Assembly: GCA_035293805.1 (NCBI GenBank)
Contig: DATGMD010000080.1
Span: forward strand, 5,706 to 69,705
Source: JAJPHF01 sp035293805
Lineage (GTDB): Bacteria; Chloroflexota; UBA6077; JAJPHF01
Direction of reading: 5' to 3'
DNA: 64,000 nt
The notes below the pieces were generated by a model. It did no database searches. It was not told where the DNA came from and saw only the letters and a list, made by a program, of their open reading frames with translations. Position 1 is the stretch's first letter. Every line of letters starts with the position of its first letter. Made by a program: the position numbers and the translations under genes. Shown in pieces: positions 24,798-33,389 of the stretch.

Positions 24798-25809
24798 CGT
24801 GGTCCTCTCCTTGGTCCGCGCTGCCGCTGTGACCTGCTCCTCGATCTACCCGGCCGCCGTAACTCGCTCCTCGTCCTGCTCGGCCGTGCGCCTGGCCCGC
24901 GCGCCGCTCTATTAGGCGCCTAGTATAGCGCACGCCCCGCGCTGGGCGCCCTGCCACGACCGAGGGCGCCCCCCGTACCGTACCACCACGTGCGCGTGGG
25001 AGCAGGTGAGATGACCGACTACCGTCGCGCCCCCCGTACGGGGCCACCACCGTACGGGGCCACCAATAGTCTGGCCCCGCGCGCCGCGCTCCCGCCGCCT
25101 GAGCCGGACGATTGCCGCCCGCCAACCCGGTACTGTGGAGGGGCGCGGCAAGCAGCGCCCTGCCGGTCGCCACCCGGCCGGGCGTCACGTCGAATCCGGC
25201 GCGGGCGTTCCCGGACTCCCTCTCCCTCTGGGAGAGGGCGGGGGTGAGGGCAATCGTCCTCCCCCTCTCCCTCTGGGAGAGGGCGGGGGTGAGGGCGGTC
25301 CCTCGTCCCTCCCCCTCTCCTACGCGAGAGCGGGGCAGGGGGGTGAGGTCCGGCCCCGCTAGCCCAACCGCCGGCCCGGCTCTGATATCCGGCCGCGAGG
25401 CGCGCGGGAGAGCGCCCGCCGTCCGGCGCGACGTGGTCGCCTATCGTACGCCGTACACGCCTCCCCCGCGCCCGCCGCCCGCGCCCATGCCGGGGCATGC
25501 CCCCGCCGGCCCGGCCCGCGGCAGGACAGGCAGGGAGTATCGTACGGGGCAAACGATGCGATCTTCCGCGCCCGACCAGCACGCGCAGACCCGCGCCCGG
25601 CCTGCCAAATCGCCTGAGAGGAGGACCGTTTGATCGTTCCTCGGATAAATTGGCGCACCCATCTGCGAGTCGGCCGGCGCAAGCGAGCGCATCGCTACCC
25701 AGTCCCGTACAAGGCGGTCGGCTGGACGTGGCGACCGCGGTATAACTGCGAGCGGACGATGGCGATGCGGCGCGCGGCGAAGTGCACCGTGCGAACGAAG
25801 GAGGACGCG
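24798..25809. repeat. Kilobase intergenic region with tandem and REP-like repeats
   Basis: No convincing gene. At about 25035-25065 CGTACGGGGCCACCA is repeated in tandem. At 25214-25250, 25259-25296 and 25309-25349 lie three copies of the palindromic repeat whose core is CCCTCTGGGAGAGGG followed by CGGGGGTGAGGG. The rest is GC-rich and of low information. The reading frame that continues upstream of 25810 in this region has no start support. Confidence 0.6.
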
Positions 25810-26748
25810 ATGCGTGACGGGCAACCATACCTGACGCTGGCCGAGGCGCGGGCGATCGTCGACCGCGCGGTGGCCAAGGCGCGGAAGCTGTACCAGGCCG
25901 GGGCGTTCGTGGTGATGGACGCGGGCGGCAACGTGGTGACCGTCTCGGTGATGGAGGGCGCGGTCGGGTCGTCGGTCTGGATCTCCCGCGCGAAGGCGTA
26001 CGTCGCGGCCATCCAGCAAGAGCCGAGCGCCCGCCGCGCAACCAACTGGCACCGCAACGCGACCGGGTTCTCGGCCTTCCAGCGGCTGATGCGCGACGAG
26101 ATCTTCGCCGGGCCGGGCGCCATGCCGATCGAGCGGGACGGCCAGGTGGTGGGCGCCGTCTCGACCGGCGGCGGGCTGGGGCCGTGGACGGAGATTCCCG
26201 GGCTGGACGCGAGCGCCCTCACGCTGAATGGGGCGCCCGTGAACGCCGAGGACTTGATCATCGCCGTGGCGCTCGGCATTCCCTACCAGAACCAGCACCC
26301 GGAGGTGGAGCGCCTGGTGGGGCGGCGCGTGACGGTGGCGCCTGACGACCGGCCGCGCACCCTCGCGGTCGCGCGCCGCTACGCCGACCAGGCGCTTGCG
26401 GCGGCCGCGACGCGCGGCGTCCGCGTCGGCGTGGCGGTGGTGGACGAGCTGGGCCGCCTGGTGCAGCAGGACCGCATGGACGGCGCGGGCCTGCTCTGGC
26501 CCGACCTGGCGGAGGCGCTGGCGCGCACCGCGCTCAGCTTCCAGTGCCCGACCGCCGACGTCGCGCAGCGCTTCGGCGACGCGCAGCTCGCGCAGGTGCA
26601 GGCGCTGACGCGGCACAAGCTGGCGACGGTGCCCGGCGGGCTCCCGATCGCGCGCGACGGCTGGGTAGTTGGCGGCATCGGCGTCTGCGGCAGCGGCAGC
26701 AGCGACCTTGATGCGGCGATTGCTCAGTCGGCGCTTGCGGGGAGCTAG
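25810..26748 (+). CDS. Tandem GlcG/HbpS (DUF336) protein
   Basis: The ATG at 25810 follows AAGGAGGA. The 312-aa protein has two GlcG/HbpS domains in tandem: residues about 5-155 (LTLAEARAIVDRAVAKAR, VVMDAGGNVVTVS, IERDGQVVGAVSTGG) and about 180-312 (VGVAVVDELGRLVQQDRMDG, IARDGWVVGGIGVCGSG). It has no signal peptide. A single-domain relative is at 11075. The two halves are divergent, so the duplication looks old. Linked to an LLM monooxygenase gene on the opposite strand. Confidence 0.8.
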   Translation: MRDGQPYLTLAEARAIVDRAVAKARKLYQAGAFVVMDAGGNVVTVSVMEGAVGSSVWISRAKAYVAAIQQEPSARRATNWHRNATGFSAFQRLMRDEIFAGPGAMPIERDGQVVGAVSTGGGLGPWTEIPGLDASALTLNGAPVNAEDLIIAVALGIPYQNQHPEVERLVGRRVTVAPDDRPRTLAVARRYADQALAAAATRGVRVGVAVVDELGRLVQQDRMDGAGLLWPDLAEALARTALSFQCPTADVAQRFGDAQLAQVQALTRHKLATVPGGLPIARDGWVVGGIGVCGSGSSDLDAAIAQSALAGS

Positions 26749-26820
26749 GGAGTAGGGGATAGGGAGTAGGGAATAGGGAGTAGGGGATAGGGAATGGCGG
26801 ATCGCCCTAACCCCTATTCC
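26749..26820. repeat. Tandem TAGGGAGTAGGG-type repeat
   Basis: Short near-tandem copies of GATAGGGAGTAGGG lie between the convergent genes, closing with the complement CCCTAACCCCTATTCCCTAG. Similar motifs flank 100-260. Confidence 0.6.
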
Positions 26821-27942
26821 CTAGAGGTCGCGGATGCGGGGCAGCACTTCCTTCGCGAAGAGCTGGATGGAGCGGGTGGTGGCCGCGGGCGGGAGCGAGC
26901 CGATCTGGAAGATGAGGTTGACCACGCCCGCGCCCACTTCCGCGCGCAGGCGCTGGAGCTGCGCTACCACGCTGTCCGGGCCGCCGCAGAAGAGCTGCCC
27001 GACGGCGATGCGCTCGGCCAGCGAGTGCTGCTGCTCGCGCGCGACCTGCGTCTGGAAGCGGGCGTTGATCTGCGCGTCGCGGGCGCCGAAGAAGCCGCTG
27101 CCGGCCGCGAGCCGCGTCACCTGGAGGGTGGGCGCCATGAGCGCGGCCGTGTACGCCAGGTGGGGCGCGATCTCGGCATGCGCCCGCTCGTCGCTGTCGG
27201 CCACGTAGATCGGCGCCTGGTAGACGACGTGGTCGGGCGTGGGCTCCCAGCCGGCGGCGGCCGCCGTCTCGCGGTAGAAGCGCGCCGCGTCGGCCGCCAT
27301 CGGCACGTTCGTAAACGCCAGCCCTACGCCCACGCGCTTGCGGGCGGCAAACGCCGCCGAGTCGCGGCTGGAGCCGGAAACGAAGATCGGCGGGTGCGGC
27401 TGCTGCACCGGCCGCGGCCAGATCGAGACGGTCCGGAACTGATAGTGCTCGCCCTCCCAGCCGAAGGGCTGGGGCTCCGTCCAGGCCCGCAGGACCAGCT
27501 CCCAGGCTTCCTCGTAGCGGCCGCGCGACTCGGCGGGCGCGACGCTGTAGACGGCGTACTCGTACGGGGCGCCGCGCAGCAGCCCGGCGACGAGGCGCCC
27601 ACCGCTGAAGGCGTCCACCATCGCGAACTCCTCGGCGACGCGGACGGGGTTGTTGATCGGCAGCAGCGCGCCGAGGATGGCGATGCGGGCGCGGCGCACT
27701 CGCTGGCTGAGCGCGCCCGCGACCACGCTCGGGTTGGGCGAGAGGCTGTTCGCCGAGAAGTGGTGCTCGGCGCAGGCTACCCAGTCGAAGCCTAGCTCGT
27801 CGGCGAGCGCGAACTGGTCGAGGTAGGCCGCGAGCTGGCACACGGCCTGCTCAGGGTCACACAGCGCGTGGGGCGTCGGCCAGCGGGTGGGCAGCGCCCG
27901 CAGCGGCGGGTGGGGCATCAGGTTGAACAGCGACACTTTCAT
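26821..27942 (-). CDS. Luciferase-like flavin monooxygenase (LLM class)
   Basis: The 373-aa protein has the family opening MKVSLFNLMPHP, ELGFDWVACAEHHFS, the NPVRVAEEFAMVDAFSGGRL motif and ISVSGSSR-like FVSGSSRDS. These mark the F420/FMN-dependent bacterial luciferase fold with a reduced-flavin pocket. The expected role is oxygenation of an organic substrate with a reduced flavin partner. GGAGGGCGCC lies upstream of the ATG at 27942. It stands alone. Confidence 0.85.
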   Translation of the reverse strand: MKVSLFNLMPHPPLRALPTRWPTPHALCDPEQAVCQLAAYLDQFALADELGFDWVACAEHHFSANSLSPNPSVVAGALSQRVRRARIAILGALLPINNPVRVAEEFAMVDAFSGGRLVAGLLRGAPYEYAVYSVAPAESRGRYEEAWELVLRAWTEPQPFGWEGEHYQFRTVSIWPRPVQQPHPPIFVSGSSRDSAAFAARKRVGVGLAFTNVPMAADAARFYRETAAAAGWEPTPDHVVYQAPIYVADSDERAHAEIAPHLAYTAALMAPTLQVTRLAAGSGFFGARDAQINARFQTQVAREQQHSLAERIAVGQLFCGGPDSVVAQLQRLRAEVGAGVVNLIFQIGSLPPAATTRSIQLFAKEVLPRIRDL

Positions 27943-28125
27943 GGCGCCCTCCGGGCTCCCAGTGTAGCGCGAATCCGCGGCCGCCGCTCGTATCCTCGCC
28001 GCGTATAGGGTGTTGGAGCGCGCCAGATGCCGACGTGGCGACGCCCGCCGCTGACGTCGCGGGCGTCGACGCCGGGCCTGGTGTCTGGGCGCGAGTCGGA
28101 TGCAAACGGGGGTGGAGAGGCGGTC

Positions 28126-29202
28126 ATGCGGTGGCTCAACCAGGGCTTGCGGATTCCACTGGAGTACTTCGCGATTCTTCGCATCACGGTAGGGCTCGGG
28201 TTCCTGCTCTACGCGGCGAATAGCGTCGCGCAGGGCTGGCTGCGCGATGGCGCCGGGCTCAGCCGCTACGTCGACGGCCTGCTCCGCACGCCGTTCCCCG
28301 ACCCGGTCTTCCGGGCGTTTCTCCAGGGAGTGGTGCTCCCCAACGCCGGCGTCTTTGCGGTGCTGGTCACGCTCGCCAACGCTCTCGTGGGCCTGCTGCT
28401 GGTGCTCGGGCTAGGTACGCGCCTGGCCGCCGCGGCGGCGCTGCTCCTCGGCCTGGGCTACTGGCTGGCGGGCGGCGTGATGAGCCCATCGAACCTGCCG
28501 CGCTCCTACCTCTTCATGGAGATCGTCGTGCTCCTGGCGGTGCCCGGGGTCGTCTGGGGCCTGGACAGCCGGCTGCTGGGCCGCGCGCCGGCCTGGCTCG
28601 TGGGATCGCCCCGGCGCTTCCCGCTCGCCGAGCTGCACGCCGTGGGTCCCCTCCGCGGGCTCGGCGTGTCGGGCTTCGCCGCGCCACTCAGCTACCTGGC
28701 GCTGCTGCGTATCGGGCTGGGCTTCTCCTGGCTAGTGGGCGCGACCGGGCTCATCATGCGCGACACGGCTACCAATCCGCAGTTCGTGCTCGGCTCGTTC
28801 GAGAACTACGCTAAGCTGGGGGGGCGCGACCCGCTCACGGCCGCCTGGTTCCAGCTCGTGGCCGACCACTACCGTCTGTTCGGCCCGTTGATCGTCGCCG
28901 GGGAGCTGGCCGCGGGCATCCTGCTGCTCCTCGGGCTCGGCACGCGGGCGGGCGCGCTGATCGCTATGTGGATGAGCTGGAACTTCCACCTGCTCAAGGG
29001 TTGGGGCAATCTGGAGTCATACTACTTCGATACGTGGTGGTTCGTCTGCGAGCTGTTGTTCTTCCTGACAGGCGCCGGCCTGGCTCTCGGGCTGGATGGC
29101 GTGCTGCGCCGTTACCTGCCGCGCGCCCTGACCGGCGCCGAGGCGACCGACGTCGTCGCGCCTCCAGGGGAACGGGTGGCCGCGCCGCTGGTCGGCTCCT
29201 GA
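28126..29202 (+). CDS. DoxX-like membrane protein, two-domain
   Basis: The start at 28126 follows GGAGAGG. The 358-aa protein is mostly transmembrane, with two DoxX-type four-helix units: residues about 5-175 (LRITVGLGFLLYAAN, LVGLLLVLGLGTRLA) and about 195-330 (LRIGLGFSWLVGATG, ELAAGILLLLGLGTRAGA). DoxX-type proteins are linked to quinone or thiol redox; this one is not adjacent to a DoxA partner. The tail from about 340 is cytoplasmic. Confidence 0.75.
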   Translation: MRWLNQGLRIPLEYFAILRITVGLGFLLYAANSVAQGWLRDGAGLSRYVDGLLRTPFPDPVFRAFLQGVVLPNAGVFAVLVTLANALVGLLLVLGLGTRLAAAAALLLGLGYWLAGGVMSPSNLPRSYLFMEIVVLLAVPGVVWGLDSRLLGRAPAWLVGSPRRFPLAELHAVGPLRGLGVSGFAAPLSYLALLRIGLGFSWLVGATGLIMRDTATNPQFVLGSFENYAKLGGRDPLTAAWFQLVADHYRLFGPLIVAGELAAGILLLLGLGTRAGALIAMWMSWNFHLLKGWGNLESYYFDTWWFVCELLFFLTGAGLALGLDGVLRRYLPRALTGAEATDVVAPPGERVAAPLVGS

Positions 29203-29225
29203 TACCGAATCCGGGGGTGGCGTTC

Positions 29226-29304
29226 CCTTACTCCCTCTCCCTCTGGGAGAGGGGCGGGGTGAGGGCCCGCCTCCGTCGGCGAACCCCCAGGGCCGGATCG
29301 GATA
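29226..29304. repeat. REP-like palindrome copy between DoxX and ChrA genes
   Basis: The core TCCCTCTGGGAGAGGGGCGG followed by GGTGAGGGC is one copy of the dispersed palindromic repeat. Confidence 0.55.
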
Positions 29305-29841
29305 TCAGAGCCAGCCGGTGAGCGCCACCGCCGCGGCCGCGAGCAACAGCGCGAGCGGGTGTGCCCGCGTCCAGAGGGTGAGCGCCGCGGCGGCTGCCGT
29401 GACGGCATACGCCACGACGGTGGTGTCGGCCGCGCCGACGAGCGTGTAAGCGCTGGCGAACATCAGCCCCACCGCCACTGGCGCCACGCCGGCCTGCACG
29501 GGCCGGCGCCAGGGCGCGTCGTAGAACCGCCGCCAGGCGTGCAGGCTGGCGAAGGCGAGCAGCGACGAGGGGCCGGACATCGCCAGCGTGGCGACGAGCG
29601 CCCCGAGCACGCCCCCCACCTTCCAGCCGACCAGGCTGTACAGCAGCACGTTCGGCCCCGGCGCGGCGCGGGCGAGCGCGAACAGGTCCGCAAACTGCGC
29701 GTCGGTCATCCAGCCCCGCACGCTCACCACCTGCCGGTGTACCTCGGGCAGGATCGTGTTGGCGCCGCCGATCGAGACGAGCGACAGCGGCGCCAGGATG
29801 ACCACCAGGTCCGCCAGGATACGCAGCAGCCAGTCGCTCAC
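29305..29841 (-). CDS. Half-size chromate transporter (ChrA-like), second half
   Basis: The 178-aa membrane protein has the ChrA signature LSLVSIGGANTILPEV and AAPGPNVLLYSLVGWKVGG. Short ChrA proteins act as pairs with opposite topology to make one full transporter. Its start overlaps the end of the preceding half by 4 bases (29838-29841). Chromate or another anion is the likely substrate by family only. Confidence 0.8.
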   Translation of the reverse strand: MSDWLLRILADLVVILAPLSLVSIGGANTILPEVHRQVVSVRGWMTDAQFADLFALARAAPGPNVLLYSLVGWKVGGVLGALVATLAMSGPSSLLAFASLHAWRRFYDAPWRRPVQAGVAPVAVGLMFASAYTLVGAADTTVVAYAVTAAAAALTLWTRAHPLALLLAAAAVALTGWL

Positions 29842-30416
29842 AGCCAGCCTCGCCAGGCCGCGACGACGCCGCAGGGGGCGAGCACCAGCACGACGACGAG
29901 TAGCGGCCAGTGCAGCAGGCTCACGCCGGCGAAGGCCAGGGCCGCCAGCAGCACCGCGCGCAGGCTGTGACGGTAGGGCAGGGCGACCTTGAGGCTCGTG
30001 GCGACCATCAGGCCGGCCGCGGCCGCCGCGACGCCGCGAAAGGCGCCGCGCACCAGCTCGTTCTGTCCGCTCTGCGCGTACAGCACCATCAGCGGCACGA
30101 TCACCAGCAGCGGCGCGAGCAGCAGGCCGGCGAAGGCCGCCGCGGCGCCGGCCGCGCCGTGGTAGCGCCCCCCGACGTAGATCGCCAGGTTCACGACGTT
30201 GGGCCCGGGAAGCACCTGGCAGAGCGCCAGGATCTCCGTGAACTCGCGATTCGTCAGCCAGCCGCGCTTGTCCACCAGCACGCGGTGGGCCGGGGCGAGC
30301 GCGCCGCCGGAGCTAGACAGGGCCAGCTCGAAGAAGCCGAGAAACAGGCTGCCGAGCGGCACGGCGGGCGCGCTCGGCGGGGCGGGCGGGAGCGGCGGCT
30401 GGCTCGTGGACACCAT
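29838..30416 (-). CDS. Half-size chromate transporter (ChrA-like), first half
   Basis: The start at 30416 follows GAGGAAGAG. The 192-aa protein has a proline-rich N-terminus and then the ChrA helices: LVDKRGWLTNREFTEIL, VLPGPNVVNLAIYVGGRYHG. Together with the downstream half it should form a heterodimeric exporter. The open frame upstream to 30887 is a shadow. Confidence 0.8.
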   Translation of the reverse strand: MVSTSQPPLPPAPPSAPAVPLGSLFLGFFELALSSSGGALAPAHRVLVDKRGWLTNREFTEILALCQVLPGPNVVNLAIYVGGRYHGAAGAAAAFAGLLLAPLLVIVPLMVLYAQSGQNELVRGAFRGVAAAAAGLMVATSLKVALPYRHSLRAVLLAALAFAGVSLLHWPLLVVVLVLAPCGVVAAWRGWL

Positions 30417-30529
30417 GCTCTTCCTCGCGCCGCGGCCCGCGAGCGGGGGCGGGGGCGCCCCCAATGATAGCGTTACCGGGGCGGGTGCGGGCCAGCCTGG
30501 CCCGCACCCGCCCGTGACCGGGCGCGCGG

Positions 30530-31588
30530 CTAGGGCCGGAAGGCCGCGAACACCTTGTCGGAGTTCGTGATCCACGACTCCAGGAACACCGCGTAGTCGG
30601 GCTTGCGGCCCAGCTCGGCCATCGCGCCGGCCAGGCAGAACCAGTTCAGCAGCTCGTGGTGGCCGCGGTCCTCGGCCTGCTCGATGGTCACGTTGCGCCA
30701 CACGTCCCAATCGCCCGCGACGAGCGCCTCGTACATGCGCTTGTCGGTCTCCACGTCGGGGTACATGAGCGCGTGCTTGGCCACGAGGAAGGAATGGGAC
30801 CAGCTCGACGACGCGACGAGCGCTACGCGCCAGGGGCTCTGGGCCGCCGCCCGCGCCACGGCGGCGCCGAGCTGGAAGCAGCGCCACGGCTGCGGCCCGG
30901 GCGGGTCCAGCTCGTCGCCCAGCGCCTGCATCTCGGAGGGGGTCTGCGGCCGCCCGTGGGCGCGGACGAGGTTGCGGCCGTAGGCATTCACGCTGATCGG
31001 CACGATGGGATGGGGGAAGCCCTGGCGGTCCCAGTCCAGATACAGGACCGAGTTCACGTGGGCGTGGCCCAGGCCGGGGCCGTGGAGCGGCTTGTAAGCG
31101 TAAGCGATGTCGAAGCCCTGGTGCAGCAGCGAGCCGGCGATGAACTTGCCGCCGGCGCGGTGGCCCTTGATCGTGAAGGTAGTGTCCCGCGGCTCGTCCC
31201 AGGAGTTCGCGCCGCGGTCGCTGCCGTGCTCCCAGGGACGGATCTCCACCGTGTCGTAGGCCATCACGGCGAAGGCCGGCACGCAGTCTTCCTGGAAGTT
31301 CTCGTACTGGTCGTCGCCCCAGATGACCACGAAGTCAGGCTGGAAGGCATCCAGCTCCTGCCGCGCGCGGCGCATTTGGTCGATCATGTCCTGGCGGTGC
31401 TGCGTGGAGTGAGCGGCGCCCTCGTCGTCGGCCCACTGCTCGCGCATGGGGGCGGGCCAGTTGGCGGGCGAGCGCAGCCGCTCGGGCAGCGCCGGGTCGG
31501 CCAGCAGCAGGTTGATGCGCCGCGACAAGTTGCCCTTGTAGGCCAGCCCCGGATAGTGGGTGATGCCGAGCCCCAGTATCTCTCCCAT
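30530..31588 (-). CDS. Class III (LigB-type) extradiol dioxygenase-like protein
   Basis: The 352-aa protein opens MGEILGLGITHYPGLAYKG with the early His of the LigB family and has VVIWGDDQYENFQEDCVPAF and VASSSWSHSFL for the later active-site region. The LigB/DODA class cleaves catechol-type rings using Fe(II). GGAGGTATCC precedes the ATG. It forms no obvious operon. A role in aromatic breakdown fits the Rieske oxygenase in the same region. Confidence 0.75.
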   Translation of the reverse strand: MGEILGLGITHYPGLAYKGNLSRRINLLLADPALPERLRSPANWPAPMREQWADDEGAAHSTQHRQDMIDQMRRARQELDAFQPDFVVIWGDDQYENFQEDCVPAFAVMAYDTVEIRPWEHGSDRGANSWDEPRDTTFTIKGHRAGGKFIAGSLLHQGFDIAYAYKPLHGPGLGHAHVNSVLYLDWDRQGFPHPIVPISVNAYGRNLVRAHGRPQTPSEMQALGDELDPPGPQPWRCFQLGAAVARAAAQSPWRVALVASSSWSHSFLVAKHALMYPDVETDKRMYEALVAGDWDVWRNVTIEQAEDRGHHELLNWFCLAGAMAELGRKPDYAVFLESWITNSDKVFAAFRP

Positions 31589-32009
31589 TGGATACCTCCA
31601 CGGCTTCCGCGCGCTCGAACGCCCCGGCTACTGATGGGCCTATCTTACCAGCAAACCGGCTCGCGCACCCCCAACCCCCGGCTGCCGGCTTCGGCCACGC
31701 CGCCGCCCCCGCCGTTCCCTCACCAGCCGTTACAATCGTAGGGGCGGTGCTGAATGGACTACCGCCAGCCCCTCCCTGTATGGGCAGGGGGAGCTGACGC
31801 GGAGCGAACCACTCACATACAGCAGTTATCGCGGCTGTTGAGCCACTATACGTCCGTCGCGTCGTAGGGCAGGGGCTCGTCCCCTGCCGCCCGGCCGGGG
31901 GTGCCACCCGCAATCCCGGTAAACGCGAGGTAGGGCAGGGACTCGTCCCCTGCCGCCCGGTGGCCGGGGTGGCTCAAGCGTCGTGGCAACCGCTCTAGGA
32001 GACTTCAGC
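31589..32009. repeat. Repeat-rich intergenic region
   Basis: It contains one REP-like unit (31752-31798, CCCCTCCCTGTATGGGCAGG) and two copies of dispersed repeat B (31864 and 31932, core GGGCAGGGGCTCGTCCCCTG and the variant GGGCAGGGACTCGTCCCCTG), the second ending AACCGCTCTAG. No gene seen. Confidence 0.6.
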
Positions 32010-32432
32010 GTGGACATGAAGCTCGAGTTGGTCTTGCTGCCCGTCGCGGATGTGGACCGCGCCAAGGCGTTCTACACCCAGCAGGTCGGCTTCCACCTGG
32101 ACGTGGACCACCGCGCCGGCGACCAGTTCCGCGTCGTCCAGATGACGCCGCCGGGCTCGGCGTGCTCGGTGACCGTGGGCGTCGGCATCACCGACGCCCA
32201 GCCCGGCTCCGTGCGTGGCACGCATCTGATCGTCGCCGACATCGAGGCGGCGCGGGCGGAGCTGGTCGGCCGCGGCGTGGCCGTCAGCGACGTCCGCCAC
32301 TTCGCGGCCGGCGCCTGGACGCCGGGCGCGGACCCCGAGCATCGCGACTACGCTTCGTTCGCCGACTTCGCCGACCCCGACGGCAACACCTGGGTGTTGC
32401 AGGAGGTACGGTATTCCAGGAAGCAGACATGA
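32010..32432 (+). CDS. Glyoxalase/VOC superfamily protein
   Basis: The GTG at 32010 is 7 bases after AGGAGA; the ATG at 32016 is possible but too far from that site. The 140-aa protein is a VOC domain with the pattern ELVLLPVADVDRAKAFYTQQ, VGFHLDV and the closing DPDGNTWVLQEV (E near the C-terminus as a metal ligand). Metal-dependent isomerase, dioxygenase or resistance functions are possible. The stop overlaps a short ORF that is cut off at 32497. Confidence 0.75.
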   Translation: MDMKLELVLLPVADVDRAKAFYTQQVGFHLDVDHRAGDQFRVVQMTPPGSACSVTVGVGITDAQPGSVRGTHLIVADIEAARAELVGRGVAVSDVRHFAAGAWTPGADPEHRDYASFADFADPDGNTWVLQEVRYSRKQT

Positions 32433-32497
32433 GCGCGACTGAGCTGACCTTCGCCGAGCGCGTCGCGCAGCGCCGCCGCGAGCTGCACGTGTACTGA
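32429..32497 (+). pseudogene. Truncated ORF at island border
   Basis: The ATG overlaps the VOC gene by 4 bases (ATGA) and reads MSATELTFAERVAQRRRELH then VY and stop, only 22 aa. Such coupled starts normally begin full genes. The break coincides with the start of the island to the right, so the gene seems to have lost its 3' part there. Confidence 0.45.
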
Positions 32498-32516
32498 CGA
32501 TATCTGCCCGTGCCTA

Positions 32517-33389
32517 TCACGGCTGCTGGGGAGACCCCAGCACGGTGTGATGAATCGAAGTCTCGGTCGCAGCGCCCGCACGGACGCCTGAAGCACTGTT
32601 CGCGCGCAGCATCTGATAGAAGGCGCGGTGCTCGGTCGGCATGAACGCGGGCGCCTCAATTCTTGTCCAACCTTGCGGATCGAGATACTCGCCGCATGGA
32701 AACTGCCAGGTGTTCCCCCCGTGCCGGACGTAGATATACACACCCGCGCTGGACAGCTTCAGGACCGGTTGGTGACACAAGTGGGCGATCTCCACGAACG
32801 CAAAGTCCTCGGCGCTCGCAAGTGGCTTGAAGCCGTCGAAGTACCGCCACAACCACTTGGGGTACGCAATCGTCCCAGCGTGGATATCCTGGCTAAAGAT
32901 CCGCTTGTGCAGCTGGGGGCTCACTGACCAGAAGCGGTCGGGCGGCACGTCGTAGACCACCTGCATGTCCAGGGCCGCGATGACAGAACCGGTTTCGAGC
33001 AAGCTGCCCACCTGGTAGCTGATCCGGCACGGAGCATACCAGTCGTCGTCGTCCCAGTGGACGATGATCTCGCCGCGACTCCGTGCGACGGCCACATTCC
33101 GCTTCGCGCCGAGTGACATCCCCCCGTGCAAGCGGAAGTAGCGAATCCGCGGGTCGCGCGGCAGGAGCTCCCTCACCGACCGGTCGCTGTCGTCGACCAC
33201 CACTAATTCCCGATTCGGATAGTCTTGGCCCAGGAAGTAGTGCGCCGCTTGCCGGACGAACGCTGGACGGTTGTAGGTTGGCATGATACAGGAGACGAGT
33301 GGTTCTGTCGCTCGCGGACCCGAGGTCCCCGGCAGACTTCGGAGACTAAGACCGGCCAGCCGTGCACGAAGCTGCCGCAGGGCTAGCAT
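32517..33389 (-). CDS. Glycosyltransferase family 2
   Basis: The ATG at 33389 overlaps the preceding membrane-protein stop by 7 bases. The 290-aa protein is a GT-A enzyme: VSCIMPTYNRPAFVRQA at the front, VVVDDSDRS (first Asp) and IIVHWDDDDWYAP (DXD-type metal motif) in the middle. It lacks membrane helices, so the sugar is likely added to a soluble or peripheral acceptor. It is operonic with the cysteine-rich membrane protein and may glycosylate it or its products. Local composition is visibly less GC-rich than the flanks. Confidence 0.85.
   Translation of the reverse strand: MLALRQLRARLAGLSLRSLPGTSGPRATEPLVSCIMPTYNRPAFVRQAAHYFLGQDYPNRELVVVDDSDRSVRELLPRDPRIRYFRLHGGMSLGAKRNVAVARSRGEIIVHWDDDDWYAPCRISYQVGSLLETGSVIAALDMQVVYDVPPDRFWSVSPQLHKRIFSQDIHAGTIAYPKWLWRYFDGFKPLASAEDFAFVEIAHLCHQPVLKLSSAGVYIYVRHGGNTWQFPCGEYLDPQGWTRIEAPAFMPTEHRAFYQMLRANSASGVRAGAATETSIHHTVLGSPQQP

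Noticed and set aside
24775..25188. Minus-strand open frame in the 25-kb intergenic region
   Set aside because: Low-complexity Arg/Gly sequence across tandem repeats; no start signal.
25214..25349. Three repeated palindromes as a CRISPR array
   Set aside because: Units are too unequal, spacers are only about 10 bases, and no cas genes occur; it fits the REP-like family.
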